Source: Tritrichomonas musculus (taxonomy: Eukaryota; Parabasalia; Tritrichomonadida; Tritrichomonadidae). From it: a stretch of 64,000 nucleotides of DNA. Shown here piece by piece: positions 26,258 through 35,553 of the stretch (its first letter is position 1; every line of letters starts with the position of its first letter). The stretch is from assembly GCA_039105265.1 (NCBI GenBank), contig JAPFFF010000064.1:372001-436000 (forward strand), written 5' to 3'. Made by a program: the position numbers and the translations under genes. The notes under the pieces are model-generated. The model was not told the DNA's origin, searched no databases, and saw only the letters and a program-made list of their open reading frames with translations.

Positions 26258-26324
26258 TTGGACCCATAACTTAATGGTAATTCGTGAGTGGAAAAGTTAT
26301 GAGGTTCGAAAAATAGAAAGTCCG
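26258..26324 (+). other. tRNA-like sequence, degenerate
   Basis: GGACCCATAACTTAATGGTA resembles an acceptor strand and A box, and GAGGTTCGAAAAAT resembles a B box; the end AAAGTCC can pair with GGAC at the start. The T stem does not pair, and the anticodon arm is poor, so it is not a functional tRNA. It lies in the spacer between the acidic gene and the right terminal repeat of Polinton B. Confidence 0.3.
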
Positions 26325-26456
26325 ACATTTTTTATTATTAATGCTTTTCATAAATTATAACCATAAACTTGTGAAATATTAATGGAAAATCAATAAAATT
26401 TTATCTCTCAATTACTACATAAATTATTTTCATTAATTCAGTTCAATTTTGATGAA

Positions 26457-26648
26457 AATTTTCCACGTCCACCCCACCTCAACGTCACCTCTACCCCACG
26501 TCAACGCCACCTTGATCCCACCTCAATCAAAATTTAAATTCAAAAAGTGGAACAAAAATTTAAGTTCAAAAAGTAGAACAAAAATTTAAATTCAAAAAGT
26601 GGAACAAAAATTTTGAAAATTAATGAAAATAATAAATGAAAATTTTAA
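26457..26648. repeat. C-rich then A-rich short tandem repeats
   Basis: First, CCACCCCACCTCAACGTCAC-like units (26462-26524) make a strongly strand-biased C-rich block; then three copies of AAAAATTTAA(A/G)TTCAAAAAGT plus (G/A)GAAC follow (26527-26608). Together with the tRNA-like stretch they fill the 500-bp gene-free space next to the right terminal repeat. Confidence 0.75.
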
Positions 26649-26988
26649 AATGAGAATTATTTTTTATGCGCAATACAGGGTCCGAAATCACCTACCTTTA
26701 ATTACATATGAAAACACTAATGAAAACCCCGCACAAGTCCATAAATTTATCTCGCATATGTAATTCGATAAAATGGCGATCATCAAAAAAGTTTTCAATG
26801 ACGTTGATTTTGATTTTGAAAACGGTCCTGAGCATTGTTTTTGAGAAATCACGCCTATTGAAGATAATATTGGAGAAAGATATAAGAATTGTATCGAAAG
26901 TTTAACAGTTGTACTTGCGCTAGGCGGACGACGTTAAAAAGGGGGAGTGAGGACTTCGGTCCGAAATCACCCTTTTTATCATACTACT
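26649..26988 (-). repeat. Right terminal inverted repeat of Polinton B
   Basis: About 340 bp matching 10466-10816 in reverse complement with few differences, ending ATACTACT at 26988 before the CCCTT duplication. High similarity of the two arms argues for a recent insertion or for upkeep by replication. Confidence 0.9.
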
Positions 26989-26993
26989 CCCTT

Positions 26994-28920
26994 AAAAAAT
27001 TATTTTAAAAATGTGTTTATATAAACGATTTAGAAATAAATTGAAATTAAATTATAAAACTAATAACATATATCATTAAGATGAAATATTTTTTTTTAAA
27101 ATAAAAGTTTTTTAAAAGAAAAAAAACAAAGAAATTTTATAATTCATGTTAGAGTTTAAATGAATCCTAAAAGCATAATGGTTTGGTATATAATGCTTGA
27201 CATTAAACTAAGAAAGCATATATGAACTCTGGTATATCATCAACACCAGAAATTATCAAATAGAAATCATTTTTTTAAAACAATTGAAATATCATAATAA
27301 TCAGATTTTTTCAAATGATACATCTATTTTTTAAATTTAAATTCTTTCCATTTTCCCAGATTAAAAAATATTGATATCAAAAAGCTTTGATATGCTTTTA
27401 AATCAACGTTATTATTAATATACCTTGAAAATTTATTAAATTATCTTTTAATTTGGTGTGTAAATCAGTAATATATTCATAAACAACCAAAAAATTCATT
27501 TTTAGATAAATCTTTTAAAAAGTTAGTCCTAAACCTTTCAAATTTTATCCTAACCTCTGAAAAAAATTCTATTAAAGAAAAAATAATATTCTCAAAAATA
27601 AAATAAAACAATTCAATTAAATGGTCTGGTTCGGCTCAATTTTTTTTTTTAAATGCTTGTCTTTGAAATTTATTTTTTTGTGATTATCTTTTAATTCCTA
27701 CTATTATTTTGTTTGAAGCCAAAAAATCGTAAATGCTATTTTTCTTATATTTTCCAAAAATACTAATAGCAAATAGAAATATTCTTTAAGTAAATAGAAA
27801 AAACATATTTTGCAAAAAAATCAATATAATACTTAATAAAATAAGGCAATAATTAGAATATATGTTTTTATATTATTACAAAATGTATATAAATAAATAT
27901 TATTCATATGTATATAATATAATTTAAGATAATTATATTTATTAAAAACAAAAAAACGTTAATATTTGAGAAAGAGATTCCCCTTTATTTAAACCAAAAC
28001 TTTTTAAAGGAAAACGATCAAATTTTTGATAGCAAAAAAGTGTATTAAACACTTATTGAATTTTTTTTCCATCAATCTTTTTTGGTTTCACTATAATAAT
28101 CCTTTGAAATATTACTCTATTTTCATTGAAAAAATTTCTTTCAAATCAAACAACTTTTGTTAATGATATTCAAAATTGAGAATTCAATTTCTCTAACAAA
28201 ATTTCTCCATATCCATTTAGTTATAGAAATATAATTTATATTAATATCTCGAAATCAAACGTATAAAACATTATATACTTTCTATTATAGCATAAATATA
28301 AAATATTTAAAATAATATTTAATTATCAATCGAATTTCTAGGCTAGATCTCTTCATGAATACCTCTATTCAATATAAAAACATATTATAAAATATGATGA
28401 TTTAAAAACCACTAGTTTTTTCTATTTCGTTTTTTTCGAGTTTCCATACATTTGAAAAATCTGACTTCGGCAATTGAAAAAAATTCATTAGATTCACCTA
28501 AATAGGATTTTTTTTTTCTCATTTCTAAATAAAATAACGCATTCCAATTGTTTTCCCATGTTAATTTTTTAAAAAATCTATATTTTAAGAAGAATAGCTA
28601 GAATTTTAAAAAATTAATTGTTTTTTGAAAAATTTTGAATAGAAAATCATTCATAAATTGAAATTTGTGAGAAAAAATAAAATTTGTTTTATTTAAAAAA
28701 TATAATATAATAATTAAATATAATGAAATAATTAAATATAATTTATATAATTGAAATTTTATATCTTTTTAAAATTGAAGGAAAAAAGTTATATGACGCC
28801 CACTTTTTCATACTACTTTATGATATATCTGACTTCAGGAATTGAAACCAAATACTTAGGTGAATTCAATTAAATGCGATCATTATTTGAGTTTGTGATT
28901 AGATGATCATAAAATTTTAA
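26994..28920. other. Host AT-rich intergenic region, no gene seen
   Basis: Nearly 2 kb of AT-rich DNA on the far side of the Polinton. I see no coding stretch, tRNA or clear repeat apart from the 87-bp dispersed repeat at 28367-28453. It serves as upstream DNA of the membrane protein gene. Confidence 0.6.
28367..28453 (+). repeat. Dispersed 87-bp repeat, copy 1
   Basis: This matches 36095-36182 in reverse complement with only about three to four mismatches over 87 bp (ATTCAATATAAAAACATATT ... TCGAGTTTCCATACATTT). The two copies are 7.7 kb apart in opposite orientation. The sequence is non-coding; probably a piece of an unnamed repeat family. Confidence 0.75.
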
Positions 28921-28927
28921 AATGACT

Positions 28928-28933
28928 TCATTT
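28928..28933 (+). promoter_or_regulatory. Initiator-like motif TCATTT
   Basis: TCATTT matches the trichomonad initiator consensus TCA-Y-T-(A/T) and lies 7 bp before the ATG of the membrane protein gene, in the usual 5-20 bp range for Trichomonas. It also supports 28941 as the start. Confidence 0.5.
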
Positions 28934-28940
28934 CTTAATA

Positions 28941-31448
28941 ATGATTTTCACTCTATTAAGTATATTAACTTCGGCAATACCAACAATTCAAGTGCATTTC
29001 TACATTAGGGCAAATATGGTTACACATCCAGCCTTTGTTAAATTTTATTATAAAACTTATGAAAATGGTGAATTATTGGAAACGAAAGATCTTAACAACC
29101 CACAAGACAATATACAGATTCAGATAAGACTTCCTGGCAAAATTAAAGTTTACGTTGTAACCAAAACATGCGAAGATAAATTAATAATTGATCAAGAAAT
29201 CGATATTAGTCCTAATGATATAATCCTAAATGAAAGTAATATCCCTGATATATGTAAAGTATTACCTAAAACATATTATATAAACATCGAAAATGAACTA
29301 GATGACCAATATGGTGCAAGGCTATTTGTTAATACATGGGAAGGAAAAGAAGTGGAGGTTCGGCGTGGTGCTTCTTACAGGGATTCAAATTTTTCAATTC
29401 AACCTTTTTCTGTAGAACTTTATTATACAACACATCTTTGCCCAACAAAACAATTTATAGCCAACATTACAGCCTCTACATCCATATTTTATCACAAAAT
29501 TGATAAAACAAATATTTCAGAAGAATGCCTTCCATATGAAATATGCATATATTTAAATTCTCCATATGATTATGAATACAGCTATACATTTACAGAAGGC
29601 GAAACACCTAAAATATATGATAGGATGGGAATTAAAAAAGTTTCAAATGAATCATTCGAAGTTCAAATATATGTTACTAAGGCACCAGAATCTACCAATT
29701 GCCCAGCAAACAAACTAATTGGTACATATTACTCTGCAAAGAATTATGAATGCAAATCTATAAAAACACAAGATTTGTTACCTGACGAATGTGTAATTTT
29801 AAATAAGGTATGTTTAAATACTTCTCAAATTTCAGAAGACTTAAAGTTAGGATATTCTCTAGTTAATGATTCAAAAAATGTTATACCGCTACCAGATACT
29901 CCAGTTTCCAATAGAACAAAATTTGAGCTATATTTATTTTTAATAGATAGTCATTATTGCCATGAGCCAAAATATATAACAAGATATTTTTCTTCAACTG
30001 AATTAAAATGCGAAGAATTAGATGAATATAAAATTCAACATTTTGAATGCAGAAAGCCTTATTCTAGTACATTATTAAATAAATTAAGCCTTCAATATAA
30101 GTTGTATTATACTAAATATTCTCAATCCACAGAATATTACAAAATTGATTATGTTTTTAATCAATTTTCCCAAAAATTAAAGCTTAATTATCCATTCTAT
30201 ATTGAATCTCCAAAGTGTGAAAATGCAACACTCATCGATAAAAAGATAGAATTTACATATAATTATAGTTATATTCAAATTATTGATGATAAAGATGTTC
30301 CAACACAATGTCTGTCAGAAGATGATGCAGATAATCTAGAAAATGATAAAGTAGAAGATTTCTTAGATATATCAAATACCAACAACTTTAATAATGAACT
30401 CAACAACACATTTAAACAATTAAATACTGATAAAAAAAACAAAGACAAAACAAAAGTTGTTTTAATAAATGCTGAGAATGATGCCGAATTACCATTTAAC
30501 CTTAACTTAGATGAAAATCAATCAATGTTTCTAGTTAATTATAAAGCTAAGATAAAATATATAGGTGGAAATCTGCGTTTACAATTAAATGAAAATGGAA
30601 ACAATATTGTCTTGGATAATACAGGTATAAATCTTGGTTTATTAGGAAAATACAATAGAACATATAGAACTCCTATTAATATAACATTAAATGATGAAAG
30701 ACAACGCGCTGTTTCAAAGATAAATATAAATTTACTTTCTGATATTTCTTTGGGAGTTAATATACATGTTCCATATGGCGTAACCGCAAAATTTGATTCC
30801 ATAAGGCTTTCTGACTATAATGATGGTTTATTTGCTATATATAGTAATTATTTAGATGAAAATAATTATACTCAAAGAGGTACTTATAGTTTTTCAGTGA
30901 AAGACATTACTGCTTATGATACATCAACAACATTAATGCGTGCAATTGATGTCGAAACTTTAACGATTGATCGATCATATATAATTTTGAGTTATGTTTT
31001 TTTCAAAAAGGATGCATCAATCATAATTAACTACAACAATTCAAGGAATGACCAATTATATTTTTATCTAGAATACTCTAGAAAAAAAACTGATATTCCA
31101 ACAATATATATTAATGATATTGATAAGAATGTAAAACCAACTAAAAATAAGTATTATCCACTTGCAAGAGGAATATTTCTTGGGCAAAGCTGTGAAGATT
31201 GGGGGAAAAAATTAGATTTTTCGAATTCACAATTTAACGACTGGAAATGTGTAGAAAGTGCAATAGATCAAAAAGATCTTCAAATTAGAAAGAAATCTAG
31301 CAATGTTGGTCTCATTGTTGGTGTTGTAGTCGGCGTAGTTGCAGTTATTGCTATTGTGGCCGTTGTTGTTGTCATCGTAATTAAAAAGAAAAAGTATAAT
31401 AATAGCGAAAGTGAAGAAGTCGAAAACACAGGTGCTCAAGATGTCTAA
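28941..31448 (+). CDS. Type I membrane surface protein, 835 aa
   Basis: The N-terminus MIFTLLSILTSAIPTIQV looks like a short signal peptide. Residues about 20-470 contain several Cys-containing modules ending in similar CK / CE.L / EEC..Y phrases (CKVLPKTYYINIENELDD, CLPYEICIYLNSPYDYEY, CVILNKVCLN), suggesting repeated beta domains. An Asn/Asp-rich linker follows around residues 475-510, then a beta-helix-like region (LRLQLNENGNNIVLDNTG). A single strong transmembrane helix (Gly/Val-rich, about residues 790-814) is followed by a short tail KKKKYNNSESEE. It is probably a cell-surface protein with its bulk outside. No named family is recognised; many such lineage-specific surface proteins occur in trichomonads. 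Confidence 0.75.
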   Translation: MIFTLLSILTSAIPTIQVHFYIRANMVTHPAFVKFYYKTYENGELLETKDLNNPQDNIQIQIRLPGKIKVYVVTKTCEDKLIIDQEIDISPNDIILNESNIPDICKVLPKTYYINIENELDDQYGARLFVNTWEGKEVEVRRGASYRDSNFSIQPFSVELYYTTHLCPTKQFIANITASTSIFYHKIDKTNISEECLPYEICIYLNSPYDYEYSYTFTEGETPKIYDRMGIKKVSNESFEVQIYVTKAPESTNCPANKLIGTYYSAKNYECKSIKTQDLLPDECVILNKVCLNTSQISEDLKLGYSLVNDSKNVIPLPDTPVSNRTKFELYLFLIDSHYCHEPKYITRYFSSTELKCEELDEYKIQHFECRKPYSSTLLNKLSLQYKLYYTKYSQSTEYYKIDYVFNQFSQKLKLNYPFYIESPKCENATLIDKKIEFTYNYSYIQIIDDKDVPTQCLSEDDADNLENDKVEDFLDISNTNNFNNELNNTFKQLNTDKKNKDKTKVVLINAENDAELPFNLNLDENQSMFLVNYKAKIKYIGGNLRLQLNENGNNIVLDNTGINLGLLGKYNRTYRTPINITLNDERQRAVSKININLLSDISLGVNIHVPYGVTAKFDSIRLSDYNDGLFAIYSNYLDENNYTQRGTYSFSVKDITAYDTSTTLMRAIDVETLTIDRSYIILSYVFFKKDASIIINYNNSRNDQLYFYLEYSRKKTDIPTIYINDIDKNVKPTKNKYYPLARGIFLGQSCEDWGKKLDFSNSQFNDWKCVESAIDQKDLQIRKKSSNVGLIVGVVVGVVAVIAIVAVVVVIVIKKKKYNNSESEEVENTGAQDV

Positions 31449-33213
31449 ATTTGATTTAAATCAAATTTTTTTTTTTAATTGACTTTTTAATTAAAAAAAA
31501 TAAATTTTTTTTTTTTTTTTAAAAAATATAATTCTATTTATTGAAATATAATATATGCTGCTTGGAATAATTACTCCAGGTACATTCATTTTTTTGTCTT
31601 CTTAAGACTACGATTTGGGCATCTACTATAATTTTAAATTTAAAAATTTTGCTATCATTACAGTAGTGAATTTAATATGGTAACACTTTTTTTTAGTAAA
31701 AAAATTTTTAAAAATATAAATTTCAATTTTTCTCGATATATATGATATTTATTTAAACACAAAGTATATCAATATATTCAGCAATACGCATATAATATGA
31801 AACACAAATGAATTGATGCATAGCATTTAAAAAGAAATTTTTTTTTCAACATTGAAAAGAAAAAAAAAAATTCCAATTTTTTCCAGCTCTACCAGAGTTT
31901 TTGCAAATTTATTTATTTATTTAATTTATAATATATATAGTGTTTAATACCTGCCTACTATTTTTCTTTTAATCTAAATTATAGCTTCAAAAATATTAAT
32001 TTTCAAAAAAAATTGAAAATTTTCATTTCATATTTATGTTAGTAGAAACAGTATTTATCAACCTTTTATTTTTTCCCAATAAAAACTTTACATATATATA
32101 TAATTGGTATAGATGTACATATATATAGAATCTATTTAAATTGATATGACATAAGAAACCCAAAGATGTTTCAAAGAAAATTTTGTTTGTTTTTGTTTAA
32201 AAAATATCATTATTTCTAGATCTATGAAAATAATTCTTATGTTTCATATATTTAAAACAGTATCTAACAAGGAGTATTTTTCAGCGTATGAACAAAAAAT
32301 GAAATATTTGGATAGTAAGCTAACAAAGTCGAAATTTGAGTAAAATTTTGAAAATTTTATTATTTTAATCAAGATCATTTATAACTTCAATAATTATATT
32401 TCAAATCAACTTATATCCAATATATAATACATAATATATGAAAATAATGATATAAAATGGATTTTTATTAGAGAGGTCTTTGGGCGATTTCTGATTATCA
32501 TATAATAACATTTTTTTTAATAACTCAAAAAAATAAAAGAAATATGTAAATCTATCTATTATACAATAATTAATACTACAAGACAAATTAAATGGAAATG
32601 GATTATTTGATTATTATTTCAAAATAAGTTTTTTTGTTGATCGTTTAAAATTTTATATTGTTTTGCATTTAATCCTGTTTTTATTCATACATAATTACTT
32701 GAGATTGCTCTGATTGATTAAATTATATAAAATGCTCTTTTATATACATACATTTAGTATTTTTACGAGTTAATTGCATAAATATCATTAAGTTATCAAG
32801 AAAATAAAATTGAAAAAATACATAAATCTGCAAATTTGATTTTTCACTATAATCTTCAGAAGCAATTTTAAGAATCTGTCTAAAATTTATTTATATATTA
32901 AAATATAAATAAGTAATCATCAAAAGATTTTTCAAAAATCATTTAGGTAAAAAAATTTACCACTCTTTTTATGATACTATTTTAAACGGTCACCTCAGTT
33001 ATATTAAATTAAGGAAATTTTCATTATATAAATCAAATGAATGAAACCTTTATAGTAAAACAAATATAAATATAGGCAAAGATTATTTTCAAAATAAAAT
33101 TATGATAAAACTTTTCAATATACACGAGAACAAATAGAATTATTTTTTTCTTTTCAATGTTGAAAAAAAATTCACCATTTTTTATTTAATTCATTTATAA
33201 ATCTTTTATTAAT
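31449..33213. other. Host AT-rich intergenic region, no gene seen
   Basis: About 1.8 kb of AT-rich DNA with long T and A runs (31468-31520, 31855-31870). No coding pattern, RNA gene or clear repeat is visible. Confidence 0.6.
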
Positions 33214-33705
33214 TCATAATTTATATCGAAATGAAAGCCAATCATCCAATATATGGAAATTGTTATTTGCTGTGCTAAAACCTTTCATTCTTACTGCTTT
33301 AACATTTTCTACATCAATGAAATGAACATATTGAATACCTCTTCCTTGGATGTTATCCGCAACATTTTCCCATTTACCTTTTGAAAAGACATCAATCGAG
33401 TAAGTATAAATTCTGTCATCATAATCCCACAAGTGAAAGGTAATGTCATTCAGTATAGGTGCCTCAGGAAATTCAAAAATCAGGTAAGAATTTCCAGATG
33501 CTTCAGCATAATAATGTTCTGAAACTGGACCTCCAATTACTGGCGTTCCATTGCGTGAATTTCCTCTCATTACGCTTATTCTGGCATAATCCTTCAAAGA
33601 GTAAAAGATTTTGAGCAATAATTCATTGCTTTCATACCCTTGCAAATCACTATGAGCCATTACTGGAAGGCTGCTGCTCATATATAGTACATAAAAAAAG
33701 ATCAT
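33214..33705 (-). CDS. Small discoidin-like (F5/8 type C) protein, perhaps secreted or truncated
   Basis: A 163-aa frame from ATG 33705. Residues about 70-160 match the F5/8C-like domain found at the end of BTB-BACK proteins (BTBD9 type): ITFHLWDYDDRIYTYSIDV, KWENVADN, then VRMKGFSTANNNFHILDDW. The N-terminus, MIFFYVLYMSSSLPVMA, looks like a signal peptide, which is unusual for this domain type. Either the gene encodes a secreted lectin-like protein, or it is the 3' part of a larger gene whose upstream exon or body was lost; a palindromic element sits about 100 bp upstream. A TCATTT motif is 25-30 bp before the ATG. The domain call is good; the gene model is uncertain. Confidence 0.55.
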   Translation of the reverse strand: MIFFYVLYMSSSLPVMAHSDLQGYESNELLLKIFYSLKDYARISVMRGNSRNGTPVIGGPVSEHYYAEASGNSYLIFEFPEAPILNDITFHLWDYDDRIYTYSIDVFSKGKWENVADNIQGRGIQYVHFIDVENVKAVRMKGFSTANNNFHILDDWLSFRYKL

Positions 33706-33808
33706 CAATGGTACAAGTTTCTAAAATAAAATGATATTTAATTTCTTATCAAATAATTTGAAAAATTTAAAAATATCCTTTTTGATCATAGGTGAGGTGA
33801 TTTTCAAT

Positions 33809-35434
33809 TATAGTACTGTTCATATTAGGTAAAATGTTCTTTTTAAAGGAAAATTTGACAAAAAGACGTTAAGGAAAAAATCTATTTTATTTGCTTTTTT
33901 TCCAGCAACAAATGAATAATTTGATTTTTTAAGTAATAGCAAATCATCAACAAACTAACATGAATTAAAATAACCGATGAAATGAACGTTTATAAATTCA
34001 TACAAAAAGATATCAGATTTGATGATCAAAAATAAAAGTCAATTAAAACAATTAATTTTATGATTTTCGTGTTTAAAACAGATTAATTTAACAATATTCG
34101 GTACTTTTAGCCTATCCTAAATCGCTGGCGATGAGATAATTTGAATAAATAGTTTTTTTTTATAATCATTTTTATTTTGATAATATTTACTTAAATATCA
34201 ATTGTTTCTTTATCCAATTAACTAAAATTTAATCATATAGTAATTACATATTTAAACATACCACCACTTTCCAATTGACAATATTTTGCTTCCAGAAAAC
34301 TTAAATTTGGAAATTGTTTTAATTCGTATGTTTCGTCTATCCTGCTATCAATAACAAGATAAAAAAAATAAGATTTATAATGAATATGAGGTATTGTTTT
34401 GTGTTATGAAGAAAATTTTGATTATGAAAGAAGTGATGTGTTTTAACAGCTCATTTCTTGAAAATGTCGAAATAAAATTGATTTAAAAGAAATATTCTTA
34501 AATGATTAATTGATTTTTTAAAATAAGTATCAAAATAGATTAATAATCTTTTAAATAAATATGAGAAAGAAAATAAATGCCAAAACGCATTGAAAACCTA
34601 TACTTTTACATCTTTTATATAAGTTTATTGAATTTGAGAAAAAAGTGAATTTTTCTCAAGACAAAGTAAGTTTCATCTATAAAATTTTATATTTAATAAT
34701 ATTATACTATAGAGCATATAATTTTCACCTTAAATATCAATATTCCAGAAATTTTTGCTTCCAAGAAGCAATCAATTAAAAACACGTTTTTTCATTTTTA
34801 TTATTACAGGGATTTAAAAAAGTGATATTATGCTAGTATCTTATTTCAAAACCATGCGTATTATATTTTTTGCTATGCAGTTTTTATTTTTTCTGTTATA
34901 AAATTGAACAATTCATTTTTGATGACTTTTTTAAAAAACCCAACAATTTTCATATATATTGAGAATTATGAAATGCTGATAATAGAAATATATATAATGA
35001 ATGATAACCTTATATTTACATTGCTTTTTCTTATAAAATAATTGATATTTAAGTAAATATTATCAAAATAAAAATGATTATAAAAAAAAACTATTTATTC
35101 AAATTATCTCATCGCCAGCGATTTAGGATAGGCTAAAAGTACCGAATATTGTTAAATTAATCTGTTTTAAACACGAAAATCATAAAATTAATTGTTTTAA
35201 TTGACTTTTATTTTTGATCATCAAATCTGATATCTTTTTGTATGAATTTATAAACGTTCATTTCATCGGTTATTTTAATTCATGTTAGTTTGTTGATAAT
35301 TTGCTATTACTTAAAAAATCAAATTATTCATTTGTTGCTGGAAAAAAAGCAAATAAAATAGATTTTTTCCTTAACGTCTTTTTGTCAAATTTTCATTTAA
35401 AATGAACATTTTACCTAATATGAACAGTACTATA
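33809..35434. repeat. Palindromic element with 395-bp inverted arms
   Basis: 33809-34203 and 35040-35434 are reverse complements of each other over 395 bp with only a handful of differences; the spacer is 836 bp. Outer ends read TATAGTACTGTTCAT and ATGAACAGTACTATA, so a TA or TATA target duplication is possible. The spacer has no intact gene. Long arms, a non-coding core and a TA-rich boundary suggest a foldback or long-TIR MITE; a segmental inverted duplication is the alternative. The short coding-like stretch on the minus strand around 34268-34370 (YELKQFPNLSFLEAKYCQLE) could be a captured exon piece. Confidence 0.75.
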
Positions 35435-35517
35435 TGTAAAAATTCAAATCACAAAAAAAAATCCTTTTTGTAAAAAAGCCATTTATAAATAGATTTTTAC
35501 TTATTTAAGCAATTTGG

Positions 35518-35553
<36 letters not shown>

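Larger units (their letters stand above)
10466..26988. mobile_element. Polinton/Maverick B, looks whole
   Basis: It begins AGTAGTATGATAAAAAGGG and ends with the reverse complement, CCCTTTTTATCATACTACT, flanked by CCCTT duplicates at 10461-10465 and 26989-26993. Length is 16.5 kb. It encodes protein-primed DNA polymerase B, retroviral-type integrase, A32-type ATPase, a candidate major capsid protein, a fibre-like protein, a calcium-loop protein and several small proteins, thirteen genes in all in both orientations. All core frames are open and the terminal repeats remain very similar, so it appears complete and recently inserted. I did not recognise the adenovirus-type cysteine protease found in many relatives. 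The 5-bp duplication could count as 6 depending on where the end is drawn. Confidence 0.9.

Noticed and set aside
26200-26990. CRISPR-like array from the short repeats near the end of Polinton B
   Set aside because: The units are contiguous tandem repeats without unique spacers, and the organism is eukaryotic.
34268-34370. Short coding-like stretch in the core of the palindromic element
   Set aside because: Only about 34 codons, no ATG or domain; noted as a possible exon piece but not called as a gene.
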